DNA of 64,000 nucleotides from Symbiodinium natans (GCA_905221605.1 CAJNDS010002327.1:65001-129000), one strand, 5' to 3'. Counted from the stretch's first letter, positions 49,463 to 61,359 are shown. Notes: generated from the sequence alone by a model not told the origin. Program-made: numbers and translations.

Positions 49463-49780
49463 TTAATTCGTGAAGGTTGCATGCCGCATTCTTCCACGGA
49501 TGCGGTCATCATCAGTCTGCTCGCGAAACTTTAGTGTGGCTTGCTGCTCTACAGCTCTTGCTTGAATGGTCGACGAGCTCCTGGCGCTTGCGGTCTCGTT
49601 GGCATTGCGAACGAACCACAGATCTGAAAGCAACTCTGAAAAACAGCGCAACGTCTGAGAAGCAAAGGGAACGTCAAGGCTGCATGGTTTTGCTTGGAAC
49701 CACTGAGCGATGACCTCCTTAGCCCCCGCCCGCGCATGTCCTGCCGCACTGCATCTTCGTTCGTAGCGGCCGGGAAGCGT
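49463..49780 (-). CDS. Weak exon candidate
   Basis: The minus frame ends at a stop at 49463 with a charged segment AVEQQATLKFREQTDDDRI. A competing plus frame (49694-50089) overlaps. No family recognised. Confidence 0.3.
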   Translation of the reverse strand, partial: TLPGRYERRCSAAGHARAGAKEVIAQWFQAKPCSLDVPFASQTLRCFSELLSDLWFVRNANETASARSSSTIQARAVEQQATLKFREQTDDDRIRGRMRHATFTN

Positions 49781-50314
49781 ACGCATGGACTAGGCATGAC
49801 TAGGCGAGCCGTTGTCGGCGTGGGCGATGTGGTAGCCGCGGGCCGGTCAGGCATGAACCGCGGCCCCCCGAAGTGGAGCCACCACATCGCCCGGCTCGTC
49901 AAGGACGCTATGGACCTTTCTGCTGTCATGCCAACGATGACTCCTGGCGTTCTTTCGGCTGAGGCAGAACCGATGTTTAGCCGCATCATACGGACGCTCT
50001 GCTTGCGATGCGTCTTTGATCTCCATTACGACTTGGGTATAGGACGTCTCCGAGCCATGAAGACTCTGACCCAAGCCTATTTGATATGACAACAGCATGT
50101 GCGGAAGCCCTCACAACCGAAAGCTGCCAACGGATGCCTGCAACCTCGCCGCGACATTTTAAGCACGGGGTGTGTCTGCAGAGCTCCGTGCTGACAAGAA
50201 AAGTTCCGCAGGTACCTCCGTGCCGTCACTTTACTGAGTCTCTAAGACAAAGCTGCCACTGGCTGCTGATGGCAGCCTGGAAGCCCCCTTCGTCTTCCTG
50301 GCCTTTGTCTCCTT

Positions 50315-50411
50315 CTATTCCGAAGCGTCTGCCCAGGCTTCAACTGCTCCAGCGGATATGAAGGGGTCGTCACGGCACTTGGGTTCGTCGAAAGCGCGCT
50401 TGGGAGGAGCC
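50315..50411 (-). CDS. Probable last exon of an unidentified gene
   Basis: Acceptor CCTCGATAG|G, phase 2, APPKRAFDEPKCRDDPFISA then GAVEAWADASE and TAG. The acidic, Pro/Asp-rich end is protein-like. It follows in order from exons at 50.56-50.93 kb. Confidence 0.5.
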
Positions 50412-50559
50412 CTATCGAGGTGCCGGCAACTACAAGGCAGGGCGGGGGAGAGTTTCTTAGGCAGCCGCGGTCTTCGTGCACCCAGGCTGCAGCTTATCGA
50501 TGCAGCCTGTCACAACATCATGATGCTCATGGTGCGGGTGTCCTGCAAAACGTCCAGCA

Positions 50560-50720
50560 GCTGAGAGAAGGAGGCCGCCGATCGAAGCCTCGACGACTGG
50601 ACTCTGAACCACTTCTGTCAGCAGGTCGTCAAAAGCAGCAGGCCTGGCATCTGCCGTCTTGGCCGCTTCGCTTCGGCCGCCCGCCGCTGCATAGATCGGT
50701 GGTAGAGAAGGGCCCCGGCG
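50560..50720 (-). CDS. Probable exon of an unidentified gene
   Basis: Frame GGRSEAAKTADARPAAFDDL then LTEVVQSPVVEASIGGLL is clearly non-random. Donor not placed. Confidence 0.5.
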
Positions 50721-50854
50721 CGTTCTTGGGAAGAGGCCTCGGCCCGCATATGCTCGCATATGCTCGCATGCTCCAAGCAGAGAGTTGTGCATGAACGCCT
50801 GTCATTGCATCCTTTTTGTGAGCAGGGCACTCCCGTAGAAGCTGCTCGCACTCT

Positions 50855-50929
50855 GCGCCTCATCCATGCAGCCTCAAAAACAGTGGGCACACGCTTGCGC
50901 ATCACAGTTTTGGACGTGATCTTCGCCAA
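50855..50929 (-). CDS. Probable exon of an unidentified gene
   Basis: Frame AKITSKTVMRKRVPTVFEAA then WMRRRVRAAS, basic and protein-like, then loses quality at PCSQKG. No start codon is evident. Confidence 0.4.
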
Positions 50930-51900
50930 GTCTTACGGGAAAACCTTGTCATGAGTCATGAGTCAACAACAGCAGCCAGAAAATGCAAAATGCCACACTG
51001 CCAAAAATCGAGCTGTGCGACGCCGTGTACAGGCCTGACTACCCTCCAAGGGAGGGGGAGGGCCTGGTCTGCCGTCGTGGGAAGCGCGCATCGTCTGCAG
51101 TGCTGCATCTTTGTGCGGCACTGTTCTTACATATGCATAGCTTCGGACTTGGTGCTGAGTCAGCTTAGTAGGAACCCGACAAGAAACACAAAGTGCTGTG
51201 CCGTCACACATCATCGGAGCATGCCCTTCAGATGTTGTGTCAGCATTCGGTCGGTGCTTGAGCCCAGAGGTACTGGCGCAGCCGCATGGAACTATACTAC
51301 CCACGACTTACTTGCCGGTTGCTGTGGTTTTTGCTGCGGCAGCGATCATAGAGACGACATGACGCAAAGCAGCAGCATAGCGCGTGGACATGCAAGAACA
51401 TTATACTACGCAATGCCCGTCCTTGGCTGATGACTCGCCATAGCTGTCCTGCATTTCACTCCGAAGAAGACTATTCGAAAAGTCTACCAACCAAATATCA
51501 TGCCGAATCATGTCATGCTTCGAGAAAGGGTGACCGCTCGTCGCTCGGAGGACCCAAATGGAAAGAACCGCTTAAAAATCACACTGACATATTGACGTAG
51601 GGTGAGGCGTATGAAGCCTTTCAAACAGCCCGGCCCGGCCTCGAAGGTTCCACCATGGCCGGAGCCCTGTGACATTTTCGTGTAGTGTGGACACCCAACC
51701 GTAGACTTGTTGTTGCGCTCTAATTTGCACGCATGCATAAGCTTTCTCAGGCTCCCTCAAAAATGTCACATGGACCAACATCAAGCATCCGAGTGCGGCA
51801 AGCTCCTTACATCGAACCCCAGTTGAAGAGACAAATGCCAATATGCTTCGCACTTCGTTCAGGATGTGATCATACAGATGGCAGAACTATATGCCCCCAC

Positions 51901-52635
51901 CTGATAGCTATTGCTGCCTCCACCGCCGTAGCTGCCTCCGTAGCTACCGCTTCCACTGTTGCTCGAGCTGCCTCCTCCACTGTAGCTGCCTCCTCCGCTG
52001 TAGCTGCCTCCATAGCTGCCGCTTCCACCGACACTGTGGCTCGAGCTGCCTCCTCCACTGTAGCTGCCTCCATAGCTGCCGCTTCCACCGACACTGTGGC
52101 TCGAGCTGCCTCCTCCACTGTAGCTGCCTCCGTAGCTGCCGCTTCCACCGACACTGTGGCTCGAGCTGCCTCCTCCACTGTAGCTGCCTCCGTAGCTGCT
52201 GCTTCCACCGACACTGTGGCTCGAGCTGCCTCCTCCACTGTAGCTGCCTCCGTAGCTGCTGCTTCCACCGACACTGTGGCTCGAGCTGCCTCCTCCACTG
52301 TAGCTGCCTCCGTAGCTGCTGCTTCCACCGACACTGTGGCTCGAGCTGCCTCCTCCACTGTAGCTGCCTCCTCCGCTGTAGCTGCCTCCGTAGCTGCTGT
52401 CTCCACCGACACTGTGGCTCGAGCTGCCTCCTCCACTGTAGCTGCCTCCGTAGCTGCTGCTTCCACCGACACTGTGGCTCGAGCTTGAGCTGTAGCTGCC
52501 TCCTCCGTTGTAGCTGGAGCTGTGGCTGCCTCCTCCACTGTAGCTGCTTCCTCCGCTGTAGCTCGAGCTGTGGCTGCCTCCGATGTAACTGCCACCGTAG
52601 CTGCTGTCTCCGCCGACGATGTGGCTCGAGCCGCC
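51901..52635 (-). CDS. Large exon of a Gly/Ser/Tyr-rich repeat protein
   Basis: 735 bases, phase 0 to phase 0, between TTTTGTGTTGCAG|GGC and TATCAG|GTGGGG. It encodes about 245 residues, nearly all Gly, Ser, Tyr, His and Val. The core is a 60-base unit (20 residues, as in GGSSSYGGSYSGGGSSSHSV) repeated about eight times; the repeat phase is strict apart from one insertion near 52366. Such low-complexity Gly/Ser/Tyr sequence is found in structural, adhesive or silk-like proteins; that role is inferred. The other strand also stays open with a Cys-rich pattern, but only the minus strand fits the upstream exons. Confidence 0.82.
52021..52500. repeat. 60-base coding tandem repeat
   Basis: Exact 60-base period from about 52021 to 52500 (CTTCCACCGACACTGTGGCT recurs every 60 bases at 52082, 52142, 52202, 52262 and 52322), with drift at both ends. 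Codon-level changes are mostly silent or Gly/Ser swaps. Confidence 0.93.
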
Positions 52636-52813
52636 CTGCAACACAAAAAAAAATGACCACAGATATGTAGAAGGATCCATTTAAACGAACTCCCGACTCT
52701 GTTCCGTGTGAAAAGGTCGCCAAAGTCACCGCAACGTCGACAACGATGGCACAACGATGAGTGCGCTAGCGTGGGCTGCTCTGGCCACTGACAACTGACA
52801 GCAAAACCCCAGC

Positions 52814-52866
52814 CTCATAGCTGCCTGAGCTTCCATCACCATAGTGACTATAGCTGGTTGCATAAC
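52814..52866 (-). CDS. Gly/Ser/Tyr protein exon
   Basis: Acceptor TTGCAACTGAG|GT, phase 1, YATSYSHYGDGSSGSYE, ending GAG|GCTGGG, a GC donor in phase 0. Same composition as the large exon. Confidence 0.7.
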
Positions 52867-52972
52867 CTCAGTTGCAAGTGTATTGAGGTTTGCACTCTTC
52901 ATGGTGCAAGCCTGTGCAACTCTGCAGACGAGAATATGCACAGGCACATGCCTTGCAAATTCCCAGGCAAGC

Positions 52973-53006
52973 GGCTCCCGCCACCGCCACTATACTCTGA
53001 GCCGTC
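52973..53006 (-). CDS. Gly/Ser/Tyr protein exon
   Basis: Acceptor CCTGAACTGAG|GAC, phase 0, DGSEYSGGGGS, then C|GCTTGC in phase 1, matching the phase of the next exon. Confidence 0.7.
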
Positions 53007-53206
53007 CTCAGTTCAGGCATTGGGATTTGGGGAATTCAGAGCAAGTCTCTGACAAGTCTTACTATGGCAGAGCTGAAATCCTCCTCCTTGTTCTTGTATC
53101 CAGAAGATCTAGCTCGAATGGTCGCCCCACAGACTTGCATTCCGACTGCTGTACCGACCGAGTTGAGCATGCATCATCAGATCATGCTGAGTTCATGTAT
53201 CTGGTC

Positions 53207-53245
53207 CTGGATGTAGCTGCCGCCATGGTAGGAGTCGCTGCTGAC
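53207..53245 (-). CDS. Gly/Ser/Tyr protein exon
   Basis: Acceptor CTTGCCCAG|GTC to CAG|GACCAG (GA donor), phase 0 both, 13 codons VSSDSYHGGSYIQ. Confidence 0.7.
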
Positions 53246-54153
53246 CTGGGCAAGAGCTCCGACATTCACACTTGTCACTTGCCTTCCCATTCACACCTGG
53301 AAACTGAAAGAAATATGAAAGAACTGAACCAATAGCTTTGTTGCAATTCTGAGTGTTGAACTGAGCTAATGTGCAACCTACTAGGGACCCTAGTCAGGTC
53401 GGGTGCTGCGGCTGGCACGAGGGCACATTGGACTCAGTCCATGGCATGGTGTGAGGAGCCTCCGCTGTAGGTCGCCTGAGGCCCAGGCATGTGTAAAGAA
53501 AAATGCTGATGCACCAACGGCAAACGCACTTCTACCACATCAACACAACAGACCATGTGGAAAATCATCGGATGAAGTTGCCCGACTCTTGATCCTTTGA
53601 CCTACACGAGACACATGCTTTTTTGGGGTGGATCCCGCGAACGAAAGCTTGGCAAGGACACGAAAAGCTGAAATTTTACATGTTTGGCATGCCTTGTTTG
53701 TCGCTGCCGTAAAGTCAAAAGGAAAAGCCCTGTTGGTGGTCGTTTGTGCCATGCAGCAGCCACGTGGGCGTTGGTGGCGTTGGTAGACGCACGTTCGTGG
53801 CGACAGTTGGTCTCGAGCCGTGGCTTGGAAGGGTAAGGCTTCATTTCCTTTTCTAGTTTCACGACAGCCGGCCTTTGCAGCGAACGCACGTGTTGGACCA
53901 TTGCCGCTGCTTCGATGGCACTGCAAGCAAGCATCATCACCCCTTCCATCTCCCTTCCAGTCGAGCTCTCGCAGTGATGGAAAGGACGGAGTCCAGGAAA
54001 CATAATGGGTGGAAGTCGTGCTGCGAGCGATCTGGCACGTGATGGTTGGGCAGAGCCATCAGGAGCATGTCGATGCACAAACCACTGATGACAATGAATG
54101 ACTCTCTTCAGGACACACGATGAGGACACGTGAGCAGGCACAGCAAGATTGGC

Positions 54154-54195
54154 CTGGTACGAGCCTCCACTGTTGTACACGTGGTAGCCCGAGTC
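54154..54195 (-). CDS. Gly/Ser/Tyr protein exon, most upstream found
   Basis: Acceptor TGGTGAAAG|GAC to CAG|GCCAAT (GC donor), phase 0 both, 14 codons DSGYHVYNSGGSYQ. No start codon or signal peptide was found upstream. Confidence 0.7.
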
Positions 54196-54879
54196 CTTTC
54201 ACCAACCGGGTCAACGGAATTTCAGGGCTCTCGAGGCCAATACCCAACGACCCAAAACGGCCCAGGTCCTCAGCCCTGCAGCCGAGTGCTATGGCTAGCA
54301 ACTGCCGCCACATGGTCTGATCCGGGTCTACTTTGCGGCCCGAGTCAGGATGCTAAGCAACAAAACAAGTTCAGCAGAAAAAATAAGCCTACAGGGTGAT
54401 ATGTGCATTGGCTGGCTGGCTAGTGTCGAGATGAGCCAAGATCTAAGTTGATGACATGCAAATCTGAAAGATAAGCCCTAGGCTCTACAGCTTGAATGCG
54501 CATGGCAACCAGTGGATATACTGACGCACTAGCATGAAACACCTGGACCTTCTGAAACACATCAACACTCAACAAGATAAGCCAGCACATGAAAGCCAGA
54601 GTGAACAAAGCTGGGCTCCCTTTTGAGGTAAGGTCATGGTAAAGAGACGCCATTGAATAAAGTATTGGCCACGAATGCACTTTAAGAATTGAGAATATGC
54701 CACACAAACTTGTTTTTTAATAGCTCCACATCATACCAATACCACATATCTGGCATCTTTCTATGCAGAATCTGATGTGCTCTTCGCGCACATGAAACTG
54801 CGACCTGACGGAAAACGTGCCATCGGCTAAGCTGGCCAAGCATGATACGCAAGCTAAGTAGGCCTTGCGCATTGTGCAC

Positions 54880-54925
54880 GACCACCACCACCACCACCAA
54901 CACCACCAACACCACCACCACGACT
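54880..54925 (-). CDS. Possible Gly-rich exon
   Basis: A (CCA)n-type tract on the plus strand reads SRGGGVGGVGGGGGGR on the minus strand. It could be another exon of the Gly/Ser gene or a plain trinucleotide repeat. Confidence 0.28.
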
Positions 54926-54929
54926 GCGC

Positions 54930-57900
54930 TGCAACCCATCAAGTCAGCAGGCGAGAGCGGAGGAACGCTCGCCCATGTCACTTGCTCTTCTTGCCTTGGG
55001 CCTTGGCAGCACCATACCACCCTAGCGCATAAAGGCTTGCCTCCAAGGCTTATCCCCAAGCCGAAGGACATCTTCAACCTAGTGCGCAAAGCTGTGTTGA
55101 GTACGGCTGAGCCTCACTGACCAGACTTCAGGCTGGTGGGATGAAGACTGGTGGAACAAGTTGAAGCGAGCACGAAGGATGGTAGGGCCCTGGCAGAGTG
55201 GGTGAAATGCACCTTTGCAAACAAAAAAACAATGCGCGGCGTGCTTGCGTTCCCTCACACTGCATTAGAACATGGCATGGGAGACGATCTCGGATCCGAG
55301 AATTGTTGAGAATCCAAGACCGGATGGTTCCGAGAAAGCCCCCAAGCAAACGCCCAGTACTATCAGTACTCCCTGGCTAGAGGGGCTTGACTGAGAAATC
55401 TCAGCCCTCACCAGAAGCCCCTGCGAACTGGCTGGAGCCAAACGTTGCTGAACGCAGATGCAAAGCAACGCAGCTAAAAATCAATTTACACAGGCAGATG
55501 ACGTGCAGACGCAGAGCGCACGCACCCTGGCCTGCTGGACAACAACTGCAGTCGCGACCATAAACAACAGAGTACCTGAAAGTGAAATCGCCGCCAAGCA
55601 TGATTTCAGCATGCATGCGCCGCTTGAAGCGTGACGCTTCCCCGGCATTGTCGCAAGTCCATCATGCCGACTCTGCTGAAGCTGCTGAAGCTGGGTTCAG
55701 ATTGGGAGCTGTCCAGGCTCAGTTAGTGGAGCACCGAAACCGACTCCAGCGAGAAGGCGGTAGCGTGCGTATGCTACCTGACAGAAGGAAACATCCAATC
55801 AGGGCAGTGGCAGCATCGTGCGAAGCTGGGCTGGTGCTTAGGTCCCCGCACACCAGCACAAGAAACAAGCAGTGCTCAGCAACCACCACATAATGGCACC
55901 TGAGTGTCAGGGCATTGCTGTCTGCAAGACGTCTTCACGGCCAACCACCTCTTTACGACTTCATGTTGCAGATGTGGCTCTCGCCCGCCCGCCCCAAAAC
56001 CAAAAATCATGTCCCAAAATTCATCTCAGCCCCTGCTTCAGCAAACCCCAAGCCCCTGGTCAGGGCCTTGGGGAAAGCCTCATGGACCCCAGTCCCAGCA
56101 ACCTGGATGGGACTGGCCTGTGTCGTGGGAATCGATGGAATTGACAAGGTGGGACTTGATGGTGCTTGTGATGAGTCTTTGGAGGCTTCATGGTTCCCGA
56201 CCGTCTTGCAAACGAGAAATAGACTTCTGCGATCTGCTGCGATCTACCTCGGTAGTCACCACCCTGGATGGTGAAGCCGTCTCGCATCCTTCGATGGCCC
56301 TAGATCCATCATTGTCCTTGGATGTCGTGCGGCTTTTTGTCCGAGTCTCGTCCGCTGGGCACAGCCGCATGGGCCGCATGTCTTCTGCGTCTCGGTTCTG
56401 ACCAGCAGTTGAATCTGGCTTCTGGCCAATGTTGGAAGGTGCAAGGGCATCTCTAGACGTGGGTATGACGAGTCTGAAGCTTGGAGATGCCCCTGCTTCT
56501 GAACAACGCGGCGAATGTGATCATGCCCTGTGGGGGCCAGCTGTTCTGGCTGCACGATGTTGCACGGTTCCCCAATGGTTTGTTCATTTTGCTGGTAGCA
56601 ATCCTGGCCTCAGCAACTGCCGTGCACCCCCTCACAGGGACATGAGGCCCCGGCCGAACACTGTTTGTCCACAAGCTGGTGAGACTGACAGCAGGTGGCG
56701 CCTTTCAAGAGTCTTTGAAAACTTCCAAACTTTCGCAGCGCTCTACTTGTTCAGCAAATCGTGCGCCCCGTGTCCAAGCAAAGAACTTTTCAATTGTTGA
56801 ACGTACCCAGTTCTGGGGAAGGCACCCATCAGGCCCGCGATCTGCCCCCATGTGCCCATCGCCGGCAAACCTTGAAATCGACAGCAAATCAGCCTTGCGC
56901 TAGCAACTCACTATCTGTGTTGAATTTATTGGCTATAGCCTCTAGACTCTAGACAATCTTTGTCTCCCTGCAGAACACAAACACAGATTGCTGATTACAG
57001 CTGAGGCTGTTAACCAATTAAAGTAAGAGGAACAACAACCTATTTCAAGTCAAGGGCTTCCCTTCTTTCTGTCCTTCTTTCGAACCTCTATCTCAGTGCG
57101 CGTGCGAACCCGCACCACAAACTGTTTCTGCCACTTGCCACGCTTGCCCCACTTGCTCCGGCGGTAAAACTATGTGTGCTACTTCGCTACTTGACTTGCC
57201 CCATGTGCAATGCTAACCGATTTCCGCCTCACTTGCCCCGCTTGCGCCTATTGCCTCGATCGCCTTGGCCTCTGCAAATCTGTCTCTCTTCCCCGCTCTT
57301 TCCCTTCCCCTGTTCCCCCCCCAACCCCCCCGCACCCCCGGGGCTGACTCTGCCTCACGACTTGTTACTCTTCCGCCAAGGGCAAGCTGGGTCAATGAAC
57401 GTTAGTGGTTGCCGTGGGCGCTCGCAATGCTCTATTTCCTCTATATTTTCATGAGAAAACATCTTTCCTCAAGATGTTAATAAAAGAACATACATTTCCT
57501 CTATATTCTCATATGAAAACCTCTATTCTCCTCTATATGTTATTCGCAAAACCTTATGTTCATCTGCGTATGGGACACCCTGGATCCAAAGCGGAATAAT
57601 TATTCGGGCAAAAAATACGAAATGATTAGGGGGTCTTTGGAAAGTAGAGGTACGATGTATATACAGCTGAAGCCCTTATCTGCAGCCTGTGATAGAATTG
57701 GCAGAATTTCTCCTAGACTCTGACCATCCAAGGCAGTCAAGCACCTAGCACTGTGGCTCACTGTACTGGTGGCAGCGAATCCAACGGGAACCAGAGCATC
57801 AAGGATCTGACAGAGTACACGAATTTAGAAATAGATGTTTGGCTTGCACTGCAGGGCACTGCTGCTTCTTTCTCTTTAAAAGCTCGATGGCCTGGAAAGT

Positions 57901-58690
57901 TGGGCATCCTTTCTCAACCACCGGTCCAGGAGCCATTTCTGAAAAGCGTCCTTGCTCGAAAGCGTGTGCAGCATCTCGGAAGCACTCGGAAGCGTGAAAA
58001 ACATGCTACTGCAAAAATCTCGAAATCCCCCCTCCTCTTCAACAGGAATGCTTGATGGATCCAGCTTCTGGATGTGAACCTTAGTGTTGGCGTGGACCGT
58101 CGTGTGTTCGGACTCTCACACCCTCAACTTGCAGAGGCTACAGCGGCGGCGTCTCCTATTGACAGAACTCGAAGCTGATGGTTCTTTGGGCTGTTAGTCA
58201 CAGGAAGGCGGTGAGAATCCACGAAACTCTCGCACCTTTTTGCCATAACTGCTTACAATTAGAAAGCATGTGCTTGGGGGCTCTCTTTCTCTTTTCTTTC
58301 GTTCTTGCCTTGGGGCTAGAGGGCATGCCCCCGCGCCCAGGCGCGCCCGCTCTCTCTTCTTCTCCCCGGGGCAAGAGGGTCTCTCTCTCCCCCTCTCTTT
58401 TCCCGAAGTCTCCGAGCCAATTGCACGCCGCGGAGCTGCTCTGTGTGCATAGGCTCAGTTAGGCAGATTTGAGCAACAGCTCGGGCCTGACGCCCTCTTC
58501 CCCTGCCCCTTCCATGTGATATCAACTCCCCGTGGCAGACTTCCCCTTGCAGCCTTCAGTCAGGTGCAGAACTTCAAAAGCTGGCCCCCTTCGTTGAAAC
58601 CTTGGGGGTGAGTATTCCCCCTGGTGGCGGCAGTTGGGCTTTCACAGAGCACCTGCAAACCAGAGAGGATGAGACCTCATGAAACACGAG
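54930..58690. other. No gene supported
   Basis: Open frames on both strands are short or overlapping. The stretch 57.0-57.6 kb has TTGCCCC and CCTCTATATT short-motif repeats and a C-rich tract near 57317-57340. Confidence 0.45.
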
Positions 58691-58699
58691 CCGTCGTTT

Positions 58700-58920
58700 C
58701 GCAACTCTCTCAAGATTCTCTGCAGATGCCCATTTCTTGCAACAAGCAGTGGGCACTGAAGGAATCGGCGAAACAGCATGAAGAGCGCCCGGCATGAAAC
58801 TCGGCTGAAATGCCCTGGGCCAGTGTCAGAATGTTGGCCTGGAGCTTCGCGGGATGGGAGGCTACAACTTCTGCAACGACATCTTCGGTGTGAACGGAGA
58901 ACCGTGTCAAAGAAGGAGGC
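58700..58920 (-). CDS. Weak helical exon candidate
   Basis: The minus frame VHTEDVVAEVVASHPAKLQA then NILTLAQ runs to about 58815; another frame, ALFMLFRRFLQCPLLVARNG, continues to the left. It could be two exons of a helical-repeat protein. Confidence 0.35.
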
Positions 58921-60460
58921 ATGTGCAGAAAGCAGCGGCTTGTTCAATGTGACTTTGACATGTCACAATGCTTCCTGAACAGGTCTGAACATGATGTATA
59001 TGTATATGTAGACTCGCTGTCATAAAGATGCATGTGTGCTGCCTTTCCGCTTCCACTCTGGCTGACCGTGATATCATAAACCTGTCATGCTTTTGGTCAT
59101 CAGCGAACTTGAAAGGTCAGCAAGACATCATGTTTGGGCTCCAAGATCCACGGCTAAAGCATGACCGCCACTACACGTTAAGCATACATCAGTTTGCAGG
59201 GCAGATTCCCTTGGGATGGGGTGCCGAGCACAGCTTGCACTGACAAAACCTGCCAGACCCTCACAGTCCAGCTGCATCCCATTCACGGCACTCCTCAGCA
59301 CTTCAAGCTGCGTGGTGAAATGCGCTGAGGAACAGCAATGCTGCATCAAGCGGGGCTAAGGCCCCTGCCACAGTCCTTTCGCCCGTGGGCACAAACTGTT
59401 TTCCAACCTCATCTTTGATTTCACGGGCGGGGAGGGGCGGCGGGAGGGAAGGTGGGGGAGAGGGTGGGGGGAGAGGCGGTGGACAGAGAGAGAGACGGGG
59501 AGGGGAGTCGGCCATTCATAAGAAGCTCCAGCGAACTCGCCAGACAGACACAGCAAGATCTTCTGACCCCAACGAATGCGAAGCCCAACGAAGGACCCAG
59601 CTCTCGCAGCGCTACCATATTTGTTGGTTTGCTCAGTAGAACCGGCTGTCTGGCCGAAGTTTTTAATTATCGGCATCCAGGCCTCAATTTTGGTCAGATG
59701 TTCTTGAGGTGTTGTTTAGAAACGAGAGACTCGAGCACTGACAGCGCGGCCGCTAATCTTAGTCTTTCATTGTTACTATATGAGTGAAAGACTGTGCTGA
59801 AATTGTGGACTTGCTGCTAAGGACAAGCTACCTACACTTTCATTTGCCACACACAGCTCCGTGAAATTAAGGACGGGCTGCTTGGCCACAGCACTGAATT
59901 TTAGAGGCCAATGGAGGTGCCAAAAACCAGGCTACAAAGAAAGATCTCGGTGCCGGCAATAGTTTTGGCAAATTCAGCTGGTAACGGTGTAGTGAGTCTT
60001 GGCGATCGATATGAAGGATTGTGGCAGGTGGCCTGTCCTGAGTTAATCTAATCCAGCTGAACAGAGGGCTTCGGCTTCCGAAGCTAAGGGCCTTAAATTA
60101 AAAATTGCAGCCAGATTGTTTCTTGTGGCTGGGCATGCTGGGCTGGCCAAGGTCATAGATGGATTCACCAAATTTGAGATTCCAAGCAAGACTTCTTGGA
60201 ATCGATCAAGTATTCACTTTCTAACATCACTCACCCGCTTCTAGTGGGTTCCACCCCACCCTTCCCAGGACCCCACGGGACCACGCGGTAGTTCTTGGCT
60301 TGCGCACGCACCTAGTCTTGAACAAAGCCTCAGCTGTTTTGAAGCTAGAACGAAGATTTCTCCGTACACAGTATACGTTTCAGTTCAGGACAAGGTTCTT
60401 TGTTGATTTTGAGGCCACTGTGTGGAGTCCAACAGTTCTCATAGAGACCCAGATGTCGCC

Positions 60461-60641
60461 TTAACTTCGGCGCACTCTAGCGTTTACAATTGACAATTGC
60501 ATTGCCCGGTAAACGTAGAACGTACCGCACACGGGGTGGGAGGAGTGGACCGACACGGCAGGAACAACCAAATCTTCTGACAAGTGCGACATGACTGCAT
60601 AGATCTGAGTGCCTCGGATAGCCCTTGGACGCGCAAAAGTC
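60461..60641 (-). CDS. LPAAT-like acyltransferase exon(s), C-terminal part
   Basis: Acceptor GGCGCCGTGAG|GAC, phase 0, DFCASKGYPRH matches the QEYAxSxGLP step after the EGTR motif in plant-type 1-acylglycerol-3-phosphate acyltransferases. Further left a second frame reads IYAVMSHLSEDLVVPAVSV, matching the conserved FVPAIYDVTV part of the family, to a TAA at 60461. The frame change means a short intron, or an indel, that I could not place; the PRTKGF motif between them was not found. Confidence 0.6.
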
Positions 60642-60805
60642 CTCACGGCGCCCAATCCGATGAGACAAAACGGTGACAAGGTGAAGTCATGCGATGTTTA
60701 TCCACAAAGCGCACTTCGGCAAACGACTGCTCAAACATGTAGTATAACATCCTCCTGCATCCACACACTACTGGCAATTGCAGCCGTGCTTGCACCGCCT
60801 CGGTC

Positions 60806-60877
60806 CTGGCTATCACGCAGCTTCTCCGGCGTTAGCCGAGTGCCCTCGGGAAAGATGGTGAGTGTGTAGGGGATGGC
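60806..60877 (-). CDS. LPAAT-like acyltransferase exon with FPEGTR motif
   Basis: 72 bases, phase 0 both ends: CTTCTGACCAG|GCC to CAG|GACCGA, a GA donor. Encodes AIPYTLTIFPEGTRLTPEKL then RDSQ. (F/V)EGTR binds the acyl acceptor in LPLAT enzymes, and EGTRxTxxK is typical of the AGPAT/LPAAT branch, which makes phosphatidate from lysophosphatidate at ER or plastid membranes. The NHxxxxD catalytic motif was not located. Confidence 0.8.
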
Positions 60878-61298
60878 CTGGTCAGAAGAGCACATGTTCT
60901 GGCGATGATGCTCTGCTCCAACCAGCATGATGCCAGCTCGCACCCACATGCACGCCACATGCACGTACGTCAACTCAGAAAGAGGCCCATTTTCGGTATT
61001 CGTGCTGTCGCTGATAACCTCAGCCAGCCATCCCAATCCCAACATCTCCCAGCACAAAAAGCGGACGGCATACACGGCTGCACGTTTGTATACCGACACT
61101 TGCATAGGCACAAAGCCTGCGTCCAGCTTTCGTCGATCGGACTGCCAATTCCTGAGGCTTCGCGGCTGGCTTCGCTTCTCCACTCCCCCACACTTCTCCG
61201 CACCTGTTGATGCAGATGAAGTCCGCTGACCACCTCAGTGAAACAAAGGAGCGACTCCACGACACCACGATGTACGGACTTCGAGATGTGGTCCCCGC

Positions 61299-61359
61299 CA
61301 GGCAAAGCCAAAAAGAGGCAAGAAAACGAGCTCCTGCTTCACGATGGCCTTGCAGCAGC
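61299..61359 (-). CDS. LPAAT-like acyltransferase exon, KQELVFLPLFGFAW
   Basis: Acceptor ACACCACTGCAG|GC, phase 1, CCKAIVKQELVFLPLFGFA, ending TG|GCGGGG, a GC donor splitting the Trp codon. The K-x-L-x-x-(L/I)P-x-(F/I)G-(W/F) pattern lies between the catalytic and EGTR motifs in this family. At least one exon between this and 60877 is still missing. Confidence 0.68.

Noticed and set aside
52686-52757. Extending the Gly/Ser large exon upstream of 52635
   Set aside because: A strong AG acceptor with an A/T-rich tract precedes it, and composition changes sharply at the AG.
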